Below, one piece after another: positions 1 to 7,487 of a stretch of DNA of 15,110 bases (within the stretch, counting starts at the first letter, position 1; every line of letters starts with the position of its first letter). A program made the translations under genes and the position numbers. The stretch covers positions 1 to 15,110 of the forward strand of contig CBDUQP010000090.1 of the NCBI GenBank assembly GCA_965369385.1, in the 5' to 3' direction. The notes beneath the pieces were generated by a model that was not told the origin of the DNA, searched no databases, and saw nothing but the letters and a program-made list of their open reading frames with translations. The stretch comes from CBDUQP01 sp965369385 (GTDB taxonomy: Bacteria; Planctomycetota; Phycisphaerae; SM23-33).

Positions 1-1
1 A

Positions 2-1033
2 TCAGCAGGTCTGAACAAATTACTGAAGATGGCCCAGAGCAAGCAGGCCAGCGATATACACGTAAGTGTAGGCGCTCCCATTCTGTTCCGGTGCGGCAAG
101 GATCTCATTCCGTCTACAGGCGGCAATGTGACGTTGGAGCTTTGCGAACGTCTGATAACCGACCTGCTGAACGCGGACCAGTTGAAATCATTCCATACCG
201 ATGGCGATTTCGATCTGTTGCTAATTGACGACGACGAGGCCAGATACCGCGTGAACGTCAGCATGTGCAACCAGACGCCCGGCTTGGTTATCCGCGTTCT
301 GTCTGCGTCAGTGCCATCTATCGATGCCCTGCACTTGCCGCCGGTGGTTCACAAGCTGGCCGGCATGACGAAGGGGCTTGTGCTGGTGACGGGCAGTACC
401 AGCCAGGGCAAAACCACCACGATGTCGGCGATCATTAACGAGATCAACGAGAAGAATCGCCGCCACATTGTCACCATTGAAGACCCCATCGAGATACTGC
501 ACCGCAACAAGAACAGTCTTATCCGCCAGCGTGAAGTCGGCCGCGATACAGACACGTTCTATCGCGGGTTGCGTTCTGCATTGCGTCAGGATCCGGACAT
601 TATCGCCATCGGCGAAATGCGTGACTACGAGACTATCCGCATCGCCCTGATAGCGGCAGAGACGGGAGTCCTGGTGCTGTCGACGTTGCACATTATCTCG
701 ATAGACAAGCTTGTTGAGCGGCTATTGAGTTACGCCCCGATGGACGATCAGAGCCATTTTCGCTATCTGCTAGCCGATGCCCTGCAGGGAGTTATTCACC
801 AGGAGCTGTTGCCCACCGTTGACGGCGGAAAGCGCGTGGCAACCGAGGTGATGGTAGCAACCGATGCGATTCGCAATATCATTCGCAGCCGCGATTCGTT
901 CCACCTGCGAAATGCCCTTCACACGGGTAGCAGGCATGGTATGGTGACAATGCGTCAATCCGTGGATAATCTGCTTGAAACGGGCGTAATAACGCAGGAA
1001 ACCGCACAGAACGTTATGGTAAATTACGTGTAG
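2..1033 (+). CDS. pilT: PilT-type twitching motility / secretion motor ATPase (5' end outside window)
   Basis: Cytoplasmic hexameric ATPase of the PilT/GspE family, which in known members drives type IV pilus retraction. Counting from the ATG at 29, motifs appear in family order: Walker A GSTSQGKT (residues 122-129), Asp box IVTIEDPIE (147-155), Walker B DPDIIAIGEMRD (188-199, the GEMRD form being typical of PilT rather than PilB) and the His box around STLH (H221). The C-terminus, with a GMVTM segment before the end, also fits PilT. The reading frame stays open upstream of that ATG and encodes LNKLLKMA before the PilT-like SDIHVSVGAP, so the ATG at 29 is probably internal and the true start lies off the left edge. 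The visible 334 residues are slightly short of a typical PilT (about 340-350). PilU or another retraction-type paralogue is possible. No other pilus gene is visible. Confidence 0.85.
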   Translation, partial: SAGLNKLLKMAQSKQASDIHVSVGAPILFRCGKDLIPSTGGNVTLELCERLITDLLNADQLKSFHTDGDFDLLLIDDDEARYRVNVSMCNQTPGLVIRVLSASVPSIDALHLPPVVHKLAGMTKGLVLVTGSTSQGKTTTMSAIINEINEKNRRHIVTIEDPIEILHRNKNSLIRQREVGRDTDTFYRGLRSALRQDPDIIAIGEMRDYETIRIALIAAETGVLVLSTLHIISIDKLVERLLSYAPMDDQSHFRYLLADALQGVIHQELLPTVDGGKRVATEVMVATDAIRNIIRSRDSFHLRNALHTGSRHGMVTMRQSVDNLLETGVITQETAQNVMVNYV

Positions 1034-1121
1034 TCAGTTTAGGTTGGATAACGATTTACAGTTCTGGTACGGTCAAGTTTGTGTTGGGTTGTGCACGAGT
1101 CGAAAAAAGGGAAACGAAGTA

Positions 1122-2684
1122 ATGGCTATTCTTGTTATGTGCTCAAATCCCGAGTGCGGAGAGCTTTTTGATGTACCTGACGCCGCGGGCGGCACGATGG
1201 TTGCCTGCCCTCAATGCGGGCGTCCTCAGAGTATACCCTCAGGCAGCGAATCTGCACCCGAAGAAGACGAACTGCGGATAGAAGACGAAGCTCCCGCGTA
1301 TGAGCCCCCTTCCCGTCTGTCTCCTGAGTCCGACGATGTTTCCGAGATCGGTCTGGCTGACGAAGACGCCTACATTCCGAAACCTGCCCCGAAGCCCGCT
1401 GCGCCTCAGACGCCATTTGCGGAGGCTTCGGAGTTGTTTATTGAGCCAGAGGGAGACACTTCGCCGCTATCTCAACGTCACGTTGTGGAAGCAAACGATT
1501 CGCTCGATTTCGGTAGCGAGGATACTGATAACACCGGGCATGCAGACGACGAAGAAGACGTTAACGATATATCATTCTCCGATACCTTCACGGACATAGC
1601 TGCGAACATCCCTGACGACGAAGATGAGCAACGGGCAGAGTCGCTGGACACTGCGTTGCATTCGGTGGTTATCGTCATTGGTGGGCTGGTCGGGATTGTC
1701 GGGGGAATGGTCACAGGAATTGCCTGTTCGGCCGGGCCGGCGATGGATATCGTCCTGGCGGCGTATTACGGCGCTATTATTGGATGGGTCGTGGGGTTCG
1801 TGTTTGGTTTCCTCGTGGCGGTGAGCATCGAGAAGGATCGGCGCGGCAAACAGCCGTGCTATCTGTGCGGTAATGTGCTCGAGCCGGATGCGGAATACTG
1901 CACGTGGTGCGGATCAGACATGGCCGGCCAGGCCACCACTCCCCTGCTCGTGTATTACCTCAAATCATGGTGGTATGCATGGAGTGCCGTTCGCGGTGTG
2001 GCCTGGTTGGGTTTCGTATCGGGCTTCTGGATGCTACTGGTCTTCGGTGGTTATGCTTTCATCGAGAGCAAGCCGGATTTGCAGGACACGTTCTGGCCTG
2101 CATGGTATGGGTGTACCGGGATTATCGCGATATTGCTGTTCTCCAGTTGGCTCGAATTCCTGCGGACCAGTGTATGGATATCGCTTCAGCGCGGGCAGAA
2201 GCCTCCCAAACCGCCGAGCATGTTGCGGCCGGGCAACCTGGGTTCAGGGCTGCGTGGATTTTTCGCACTGTGCGCGACAATCCTTCCCATATTCACCTTG
2301 CCTCTCATTCCACTGGGCATTCTGTCGCTGGTTTCGGGCAAGGACAGGAATCTCAACCTCCGCGGATCCATAACTGCCATCAAGCGTAATGTGAAGGGAT
2401 TCGCGGTTTTGTGGTTGGTTGTTCTGCTGTGGTTGGCGTGCATGGCGTTCTGCATGGCCACGAGTACCACGATCAAGACGGTGATCCAGCATCAACTCGG
2501 GATAGAGCATACTGCAACCGAGCTGGGTGCCACCATGGCTGTCGCTCTTCTTCGAGCGGTCAATGGCGGATTCATGGTGTTTGTCGCCCTGCTGTTCATC
2601 CTCGCGGTAACACGTGCGGTGGGCGTATTCGGACGTCATAACATGTCTTCACTGTACACAACAAAGGACCTTACTCACCAATAA
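1122..2684 (+). CDS. Membrane protein with two zinc ribbons, function unknown
   Basis: About 520 residues. I chose the ATG at 1122 over a TTG at 1044, because the zinc ribbon starts right after it and the 26 extra residues look like read-through of spacer. First zinc ribbon: C7-x4-C12 ... C29-x2-C32. An acidic, Pro-rich, presumably disordered stretch follows (about 40-170). Two membrane segments come next (about 176-200 and 208-235), then a second zinc ribbon C246-x2-C249 ... C260-x2-C263, then about five more hydrophobic segments (about 285-315, 328-347, 379-405, 425-446, 482-505). This resembles planctomycete-type 'zinc-ribbon domain' membrane proteins of unknown role; I do not recognise a named family. 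It lies 88 bases behind the pilT-like gene on the same strand and may be co-transcribed, but nothing shows a functional link. Gene reality is supported by the coherent domain architecture over the whole frame. Confidence 0.65.
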   Translation: MAILVMCSNPECGELFDVPDAAGGTMVACPQCGRPQSIPSGSESAPEEDELRIEDEAPAYEPPSRLSPESDDVSEIGLADEDAYIPKPAPKPAAPQTPFAEASELFIEPEGDTSPLSQRHVVEANDSLDFGSEDTDNTGHADDEEDVNDISFSDTFTDIAANIPDDEDEQRAESLDTALHSVVIVIGGLVGIVGGMVTGIACSAGPAMDIVLAAYYGAIIGWVVGFVFGFLVAVSIEKDRRGKQPCYLCGNVLEPDAEYCTWCGSDMAGQATTPLLVYYLKSWWYAWSAVRGVAWLGFVSGFWMLLVFGGYAFIESKPDLQDTFWPAWYGCTGIIAILLFSSWLEFLRTSVWISLQRGQKPPKPPSMLRPGNLGSGLRGFFALCATILPIFTLPLIPLGILSLVSGKDRNLNLRGSITAIKRNVKGFAVLWLVVLLWLACMAFCMATSTTIKTVIQHQLGIEHTATELGATMAVALLRAVNGGFMVFVALLFILAVTRAVGVFGRHNMSSLYTTKDLTHQ

Positions 2685-3036
2685 TCTGAGTGGCAATATC
2701 AACAAATTAGCTCACATTCTTCGAGATAGTCTCTAATTTCCTACAATTCTTGAACATTGTTTTCTTGAACAATGCCCTGTCTGCATGTAGATTCTTTGCT
2801 GCCAGAGTCCGATAATGATGACTCAATAATCCTCTTTGTTGGCATTGCCGCCTTATTGTGATTGTGTAATAAGCAACCATCCCTGTGTTGGTCCAAAGTC
2901 CAATAATGCTTCGGGACAGGGGTGCCGCCAGCTCAGCGACTGTGTGTTAGGCTGGTGCTGGGTAAGGCGAATGCTGCTGTACGGTACAAACGTTAGAATC
3001 TTCAATTTTACCAGTTTGTCCTAACAGAATACTGCA
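2685..3036. other. 352-base intergenic region with small repeats, no gene seen
   Basis: No convincing coding sequence. A 62-codon frame at 2836-3024 has no recognisable features. The region holds a near-perfect 13-base direct repeat (TTCTTGAACATTG at 2747-2759 and TTCTTGAACAATG at 2762-2774). The same segment can form a 7-bp hairpin, CATTGTT (2755-2761) with AACAATG (2768-2774). AGTCC-[GA]-ATAATG also occurs twice (about 2806 and 2897). Near the kinase gene there is an 11-base dyad, TGTAC-G-GTACA (2978-2988), just before a -10-like TAGAAT (2994-2999). The region most likely holds the end of the upstream unit and the promoter of the kinase gene. Confidence 0.5.
2994..2999 (+). promoter_or_regulatory. 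Possible -10 box of the histidine kinase gene
   Basis: TAGAAT matches the sigma70 -10 consensus at 5 of 6 positions and would start transcription near 3006, leaving a leader of about 30 bases before the ATG at 3037. No good -35 box stands 16-18 bases upstream. An 11-base dyad, TGTAC-G-GTACA (2978-2988), sits where an activator or repressor could bind. Weak call. Confidence 0.25.
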
Positions 3037-4179
3037 ATGACGCATACTGAGAAGAAATCCGACCAGGAACTGCCAACCGACCCAAGTGTGGTCTTGCTTG
3101 AGCAATTCATCTGCTCAGCCAGTGAGTTTGGTATTGTGACGCTGGATGATCAGCTCGCGATAACTCACATCAATGCGGCCGCGCAAGATGTTTTCGCAGC
3201 CTCCACGCCCGCGGCTGTTGGCAGAAGCATCATTGATGTGCATGAAGGCATTGGTGTCGACTGTGGGCTGGTTCGAGACGCAATTGCCGAAACCGAAAGC
3301 GTCGGCCACTCCCATTACGACCTGGCATTTATCGATTCTTCACAGTCATCTCGACGAGTACATGTAGCAGTAATGCCTCAACGAACAGTTGACGGTGAAA
3401 TGCGTGGATATATCATCATCACCAATGATATCACCAAGCAGCAACTCCTGTGGGATGGTCGCTGCAATGCGGAGAAAATGTCGGCGGTCGCTCGGCTCGC
3501 AGCCGGCGTGGCACACGATTTCAATAACCAGCTTACCGTCATTATCGGATACGCAAGACTCCTGACGAAATCGCTGGAACAAGATAACCCAGCCATGCCT
3601 CAAATTGAGGAAATCGTCAAGGCCGCTGATCGGGCGCATGATGTAACGAGAAAGCTCCTCGTATTCAGCCGCCAGCAATTGCTCAATCCCAGCCGCGTCG
3701 ATGTCAACGACACTATAGACTCCATGCGAAACGAACTGCTTGCCTCCCTTTCGGGCAATGTAACTCTCGACATTCTTCCGTGGGCAGATCTGGGAACGGT
3801 TGAAACTGATGTGGACCAGCTAGAGATCGCTCTGACAAATCTGGTACTTAATGCCACCGAGGCGATGACGGACGGTGGCGTGGTGACCATACGGACCGCC
3901 AATGTCGAGCTCGATGAGGACTACGCTTGCACAGAAGTGAACCTGAAGCCAGGGGCCTATGTGCTGCTCAGCGTTTCGGACACAGGAGTCGGTATGGACT
4001 CGGCCACCATGGCTGCGATTTTCGAACCGTTCTACAGCACCAGAAGCGGCTCGGACGGTAAGGGCCTCGGCCTTGCTATGGTTTACGGTTTCGTGAAACA
4101 GAGCGGCGGACACATCGAAGTGACAAGCCAGCTGGGCAAAGGATCTGAGTTCAAAGTGCTCCTGCCGCGAATTGCATAA
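3037..4179 (+). CDS. Soluble PAS-domain sensor histidine kinase (NtrB-like class)
   Basis: Two-component sensor kinase of 380 residues with no membrane segment, so it probably senses a cytoplasmic signal. A PAS domain covers about 20-135. The dimerisation/phospho-acceptor helix follows with H160 in AGVAHDFNNQLTVIIGYARL, the H-box form common in NtrB-like and hybrid kinases. The catalytic HATPase domain shows the N box LTNLVLNATEAM (266-277), G1 box SDTGVGMD (314-321), F box IFEPFYSTRS (328-337) and G2 box GKGLGLAMVYGFVKQSGG (341-358). It ends cleanly at LLPRIA with no attached receiver domain. No response regulator gene is adjacent on this strand. The receiver-like gene at 6551-6982 is on the opposite strand, beyond groESL, and a pairing is only a possibility. 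No clear ribosome binding site precedes the ATG at 3037. The stimulus cannot be read from the sequence. Confidence 0.9.
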   Translation: MTHTEKKSDQELPTDPSVVLLEQFICSASEFGIVTLDDQLAITHINAAAQDVFAASTPAAVGRSIIDVHEGIGVDCGLVRDAIAETESVGHSHYDLAFIDSSQSSRRVHVAVMPQRTVDGEMRGYIIITNDITKQQLLWDGRCNAEKMSAVARLAAGVAHDFNNQLTVIIGYARLLTKSLEQDNPAMPQIEEIVKAADRAHDVTRKLLVFSRQQLLNPSRVDVNDTIDSMRNELLASLSGNVTLDILPWADLGTVETDVDQLEIALTNLVLNATEAMTDGGVVTIRTANVELDEDYACTEVNLKPGAYVLLSVSDTGVGMDSATMAAIFEPFYSTRSGSDGKGLGLAMVYGFVKQSGGHIEVTSQLGKGSEFKVLLPRIA

Positions 4180-4234
4180 CAGCCGGTCACCGTTCTTCCC
4201 ATCACGGCGTCCGAAGCAATGCTGAATCAATAAA

Positions 4235-4271
4235 AGAACGGCGAGTCACCAATATGGCGGCTCGCCGTTCT
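4235..4271. terminator. Bidirectional intrinsic terminator between the kinase gene and groEL
   Basis: A perfect 11-bp stem, AGAACGGCGAG (4235-4245) with CTCGCCGTTCT (4261-4271), is extended inward by several more pairs around an AATAT loop. On the minus strand it is followed by TTTTATTG, a good T-tract for ending groEL transcripts. On the plus strand CTATTTC follows, which is weaker but serviceable for the kinase gene. Its position between convergent genes supports the call. Confidence 0.8.
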
Positions 4272-4326
4272 CTATTTCAACTTCGGGCCAAGCCCGATGT
4301 TCTTCAGTAACGCATTTGCATCTCGC

Positions 4327-5961
4327 TTACATCATTCCGCCCATGCCGCCACCCATCGGAGGCTCGCCTGCACCGGCCTTCTCGGGGATTTCCGAGATGA
4401 CAGCGTCAGTCGTCAGCAGAAGACCAGCCACGGAGGCTGCGTTCTGCAAAGCACTTCTCTCGACCTTCGTCGGGACGATTACGCCATCCTTGACCAGATC
4501 GCAGTACTTGTTCGTCAGGGCGTTATAGCCGAAGTTGGCCTCATCGCTTTCCACAACCTTGGCCGCAACGATGCTGCCTTCGAGGCCGGAGTTTGAAGCG
4601 ATCTGCTTGATCGGCGCAACCAGTGCACGGTAGACAATGTCGATGCCTACTTTTTCGTCTGCGCTGGCTCCCTTCAGCTTCTCAAGGACTTTCCTTGCAC
4701 GCAGAACGGCTGTTCCGCCACCAGGCAGGATGCCTTCTTGAACAGCAGCGCGGCAGGCGTGAAGAGCATCTTCTACGCGAGCCTTCTTTTCCTTCATTTC
4801 CACTTCGGTGGCTGCACCAACGTTGATCTGTGCAACACCACCTGACAGCTTCGCCAGGCGTTCTTCAAGCTTCTCGCCATCGTAATCGCTGGTGGTAGCT
4901 TCGATCTGTGCCTTGATCTGGTCGATCCGAGCGGTGATATCCTTGCCCGAGCCTGCACCTTCGATAATCGTGGTGTTATCCTTGCTGATGCGAACACGTT
5001 TGGCTGAACCGAGATCGGTCATCTCCACGCCTTCAAGCGTCAGGCCCATGTCTTCCATGATAGCCTTGCCGCCGGTGAGCACAGCGAGGTCACCCAGCAT
5101 TTCCTTGCGACGATCGCCAAAACCGGGGGCCTTGACGGCCGCGATTTGCAGCGTTCCGCGGAGACGGTTGATCACGAGCGTAGCGAGCGCTTCGCCTTCG
5201 ATATCTTCGGCAATAATCAGCAGCGAGCGTCCGGCCTGTGCGACCTTCTCCAGCAGCGGGACCATGTCCTTGATCGTGGAGATCTTCTTTTCGAAGATAA
5301 GGATGAAAGGCTTGTCCAGATCGCATTCCATCTCTTCGGGCTTGTTGACGAAGTGAGGCGAAACGTAGCCCTTATCGAACTGCATGCCTTCGACGAGCTC
5401 GACTGCGGTATCAAGTGTCTTACCTTCTTCAACCGTAATCACGCCATCCTTGCCGACCTTGTCCATGGCTTCGGCAATCATCTTGCCGATTTCCTTGTCC
5501 TGGTTGGCGGCGCAAGTGCCGACCTGTGCGATTTCCTTGCTGCTCTTGACAGGATTGGAAAGGTTTTGCAGTTCGGCGACTACCGCTTCGACAGCCTTGT
5601 CGATACCGCGTTTGAGCTGCATTGCCCGAGCGCCGGCGGTGACGTTCTTCAGGCCTTCTTCAAAGATTGCTTCTGCGTAAATGGTCGCGGTGGTCGTGCC
5701 GTCGCCGGCAACGTTGGAAGTCTTGGAGGCAACTTCCTTGACCATCTGAGCGCCCATGTTCTCGTTGGCGTCTTCGAGTTCAATTTCCTTTGCCACCGAA
5801 ACGCCGTCCTTGGTGACGGTCGGAGCGCCGAAAGACTTCTCGAGCACTACAACTCGCCCTGTCGGTCCGAGTGTTACCTTGACTGCTGCCGTTAGCTTGT
5901 TGACGCCGCGACGAATGGCTTCGCGAGCCTCTACGTCAAATGTGATTTTCTTCTTTGCCAT
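4327..5961 (-). CDS. groL: Chaperonin GroEL (Hsp60)
   Basis: ATP-driven folding chamber subunit that works with GroES in the cytoplasm. It has 544 residues, close to the 548 of E. coli. The N-terminus MAKKKITFDVEAREAI, the nucleotide-binding DGTTTAT segment, the EGILPGGGTA motif and a Gly/Met-rich tail ending GGGMGGMM are all characteristic. The ATG at 5961 is preceded by AGGAG (complement of 5972-5976) about 10 bases away. groES lies 167 bases upstream on the same strand, the usual groES-groEL order, and the pair is probably transcribed together. No CIRCE operator (TTAGCACTC-N9-GAGTGCTAA) is seen upstream of either gene. Transcription should stop at the hairpin at 4235-4271. Appears intact and functional. 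Confidence 0.98.
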   Translation of the reverse strand: MAKKKITFDVEAREAIRRGVNKLTAAVKVTLGPTGRVVVLEKSFGAPTVTKDGVSVAKEIELEDANENMGAQMVKEVASKTSNVAGDGTTTATIYAEAIFEEGLKNVTAGARAMQLKRGIDKAVEAVVAELQNLSNPVKSSKEIAQVGTCAANQDKEIGKMIAEAMDKVGKDGVITVEEGKTLDTAVELVEGMQFDKGYVSPHFVNKPEEMECDLDKPFILIFEKKISTIKDMVPLLEKVAQAGRSLLIIAEDIEGEALATLVINRLRGTLQIAAVKAPGFGDRRKEMLGDLAVLTGGKAIMEDMGLTLEGVEMTDLGSAKRVRISKDNTTIIEGAGSGKDITARIDQIKAQIEATTSDYDGEKLEERLAKLSGGVAQINVGAATEVEMKEKKARVEDALHACRAAVQEGILPGGGTAVLRARKVLEKLKGASADEKVGIDIVYRALVAPIKQIASNSGLEGSIVAAKVVESDEANFGYNALTNKYCDLVKDGVIVPTKVERSALQNAASVAGLLLTTDAVISEIPEKAGAGEPPMGGGMGGMM

Positions 5962-6048
5962 CTCTATATTGCTCCTGTGATCCGTTCTATGGTGAGTTTT
6001 CGCAGCGACAGAACTTCAGTATCATGGTCCTTTGCCCCTGCAATATTG

Positions 6049-6112
6049 ACTGACAGTAACCTGTCCGCAGAAGCGGTCAGGCAAGCACTTGTGAATATAC
6101 TAACCTGTCAGT
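6049..6112. repeat. Nested inverted repeats in the groES-groEL spacer
   Basis: An outer pair, ACTGACAG (6049-6056) and CTGTCAGT (6105-6112), encloses a hairpin CCTG-T-CCGC (6060-6068) / GCGG-T-CAGG (6073-6081) with a four-base loop and one T-T mismatch. TAACCTGTC also occurs twice directly (6057-6065, 6101-6109). The spacer could be an RNA processing or stability element that sets the GroES:GroEL ratio, or a binding site. Function is inferred only from position. Confidence 0.45.
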
Positions 6113-6128
6113 ATCGCCGGTCCAAAAA

Positions 6129-6434
6129 CTAGCCGAGGATTGCCAGAATGTCGCTCTCGCTCATCAGCATGTATTCTTCGCCATCGATCTTGATCTCGGT
6201 GCCTGCATAGCTCGAAAACAGTACGACGTCGCCCTTGCTCACCTGGAAGCTGCCGCGACTGCCGTCTGCCAGTGTCTTTCCATCGCCCAATGCCAAAATG
6301 GTCCCACGTTGGGGCTTTTCCTTGGCTGACTCGGGCAGTACGATACCGCCGGCTGTCTGTGATTCGGCTTCGGTACGCTTGACAAGAACCTTCTCGCCCA
6401 GGGGACGAATCTTCGGTGCTTTGGCTTTAGCCAT
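6129..6434 (-). CDS. groS: Co-chaperonin GroES (Hsp10)
   Basis: Heptameric lid of the GroEL chamber. It has 101 residues against 97 in E. coli. KIRPLGEKVLVKRTEAES, the mobile loop region with GGIVLPESAKEKPQ, and the C-terminal GEEYMLMSESDILAIL are typical. The ATG at 6434 is set by a strong AAGGAG (complement of 6443-6448) eight bases upstream. It precedes groEL on the minus strand and follows the receiver-like gene by 116 bases. A small hairpin at 6483-6500 lies in that spacer. Intact. Confidence 0.97.
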   Translation of the reverse strand: MAKAKAPKIRPLGEKVLVKRTEAESQTAGGIVLPESAKEKPQRGTILALGDGKTLADGSRGSFQVSKGDVVLFSSYAGTEIKIDGEEYMLMSESDILAILG

Positions 6435-6482
6435 TTGTGTTGCTCCTTCTAATCATGAAAGAAAACTGTGTTTTTCGCTATA

Positions 6483-6500
6483 AACCGGCACTCGCCGGCT
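6483..6500 (-). terminator. Small hairpin between the receiver-like gene and groES
   Basis: On the minus strand AGCCGGC pairs with GCCGGTT around a GAGT loop (seven pairs, one of them G-U), followed by TATAGC. It could be a weak terminator for the receiver-like gene or part of the groES leader. The T-tract is very short, so terminator function is uncertain. It contains GCACTC on the plus strand, which resembles part of a CIRCE half-site, but the second half is missing. Confidence 0.3.
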
Positions 6501-6550
6501 GGTGTTTGTGGGGTATATGCGTATTGCGGTTCCGTGTCACTCCTGCCGCC

Positions 6551-6982
6551 TCAGTCGTCATCCCGAAGCATATTATCCAAGCGCATCATTATTCGTTGTA
6601 TCTGGCGGAGAAAATCTTCCAGTGCCAGTGGCTTGGCAACCACGGAAAAAGCAGCCAATCTCAAGGCGTCTTCAAGCAGTCTTCTGTCGGTTCTACGTGT
6701 TACGACAACAACCGGCAGAACTTCATCAAGTCGCCGAATCATCCGCAGAACCTGAAGCACGTCGGCAGACCATGCCACTTCATCATCAATAACAACTGCA
6801 TCAGCAAGCCCTTCGCGAACAACTTCAAGAAGCTCACTGCTGCACCCTACGCGATAGGCAACAAGCAACTCCGGGCCTACAAACTTCCTGACCGCCGGAA
6901 GCCACCATTCCGCTTCGCCTGTGACCGCCAGCCCAACTGGCTCGCGATGCTGGCGGGATTGTCCTGCGAATGCTGTGACCAT
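6551..6982 (-). CDS. Stand-alone receiver-like (CheY-fold) protein with degenerate acidic pocket
   Basis: 143 residues from the ATG at 6982, which has AAGG about nine bases upstream. A TTG at 7015 would add 11 residues and is less likely. The pattern fits a response-regulator receiver domain: beta strand ADAVVIDDE with the candidate phospho-acceptor D66, strand VVVVT with T95, and the signature lysine K117 in VVAKPL followed by an amphipathic helix. The first strand (PVGLAVTGEAEWW) lacks the usual paired acidic residues that bind Mg2+, so phosphorylation may be weak or absent. There is no DNA-binding output domain. It is the first gene on the minus strand ahead of groES and may share its transcript or be ended by the hairpin at 6483-6500. 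A partner kinase is not identified; the PAS-kinase at 3037-4179 is the only one visible. Family assignment is by my own pattern reading and is moderate. Confidence 0.65.
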   Translation of the reverse strand: MVTAFAGQSRQHREPVGLAVTGEAEWWLPAVRKFVGPELLVAYRVGCSSELLEVVREGLADAVVIDDEVAWSADVLQVLRMIRRLDEVLPVVVVTRRTDRRLLEDALRLAAFSVVAKPLALEDFLRQIQRIMMRLDNMLRDDD

Positions 6983-7329
6983 TGATCTTGCCTTGTTTGG
7001 ACCATAAGGATGCAACTTGTCCGCACCGTTAAGCTTGCAACAACAGTGCCAGAACTTCTAAGTCACTACCGTACACATTGTTATCAAGACTTGCCACCCG
7101 AACCACATCCTATTTACCTGCCGAAATGGACAGATACACAAGCCGTGACTGCTGTATTGGCAGTCGAAAGCCCCTTATGGCAAATTCCCGCATGAATCCG
7201 TGCTCGCCCGGCCTCGCAACCCACCATTGCAGCCGTCTTGTCGCCGTGACTCTCATGCTGGAAACGACTACTCTACCGCGTTCGCCGTTCGCCTGATGTT
7301 CCCAAGCAGAAAAAGTTGCGATAAATACC

Positions 7330-7358
7330 TTGACCAGACAAGACTTGATCCGTATTTT
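7330..7358 (+). promoter_or_regulatory. Upstream promoter of rpsB (P1)
   Basis: TTGACC (7330-7335), a 17-base spacer and TATTTT (7353-7358) make a good sigma70-type promoter. Transcription would begin near 7365, giving a leader of about 120 bases before the rpsB GTG. This leader could be a site of S2 feedback control, as known for rpsB-tsf in other bacteria. That is inference. Confidence 0.6.
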
Positions 7359-7381
7359 TACTAGACTTCGCACTACCGGTG

Positions 7382-7396
7382 CAGGAACGGTTCCTG
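7382..7396. promoter_or_regulatory. 15-base perfect dyad just downstream of P1
   Basis: CAGGAAC-G-GTTCCTG is a perfect 7-1-7 palindrome located about 17 bases after the expected P1 start. An odd-centred dyad there suits a repressor operator. In RNA it could not form a stable hairpin with a one-base loop, so a protein-DNA site is more likely. No regulator is identified. Confidence 0.4.
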
Positions 7397-7444
7397 GCTG
7401 GACGGTTGCGATGCGTATTAACCCTTTGGAAAACAGTCCATTGT

Positions 7445-7462
7445 CCGGATGCTATAATCCGG
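7445..7462 (+). promoter_or_regulatory. rpsB proximal promoter (P2) -10 box inside a perfect dyad
   Basis: TGCTATAAT (7450-7458) is a perfect -10 box with the extended TGn element. The -35 region is poor, which an extended -10 can tolerate. Transcription would start near 7465, about 23 bases before the GTG. The box lies within CCGGAT-GCTATA-ATCCGG (7445-7462), a perfect 6-6-6 inverted repeat, so a protein bound there would cover the promoter. Confidence 0.55.
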
Positions 7463-7487
7463 GGAATCATTGGACGGAGGTAGTACT

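Larger units (their letters stand above)
6983..7487. other. 505-base divergent control region between the receiver-like gene and rpsB
   Basis: No coding sequence is convincing here. Short frames at 7010-7195 (+) and 7110-7373 (-) carry no recognisable features. The right half holds two good promoter candidates for rpsB and two perfect dyads, listed separately. The left half should contain the promoter of the receiver-like gene, but I cannot pick it with confidence. Confidence 0.5.

Noticed and set aside
2836..3024. Plus-strand frame of 62 codons before the kinase gene
   Set aside because: No ATG-type start with a ribosome binding site, no recognisable domain, and it overlaps the likely promoter of the kinase gene.
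5146..5895. Plus-strand open frame of 249 codons inside groEL
   Set aside because: Antisense to an intact, highly conserved groEL; the openness reflects codon bias of the real gene.
6485..6498. CIRCE (HrcA) operator ahead of groES
   Set aside because: Only GCACTC of one half-site is present. The sequence is better explained as a small CCGGC/GCCGG hairpin, and the required second half with a 9-base spacer is missing.
7010..7195. Plus-strand frame of 61 codons in the rpsB upstream region
   Set aside because: No recognisable motif, no clear ribosome binding site, and several other short frames overlap it on both strands.
7382..7396. LexA-type SOS box at the rpsB dyad
   Set aside because: GAAC and GTTC are separated by one base, whereas the known GAAC-N4-GTTC box needs four.
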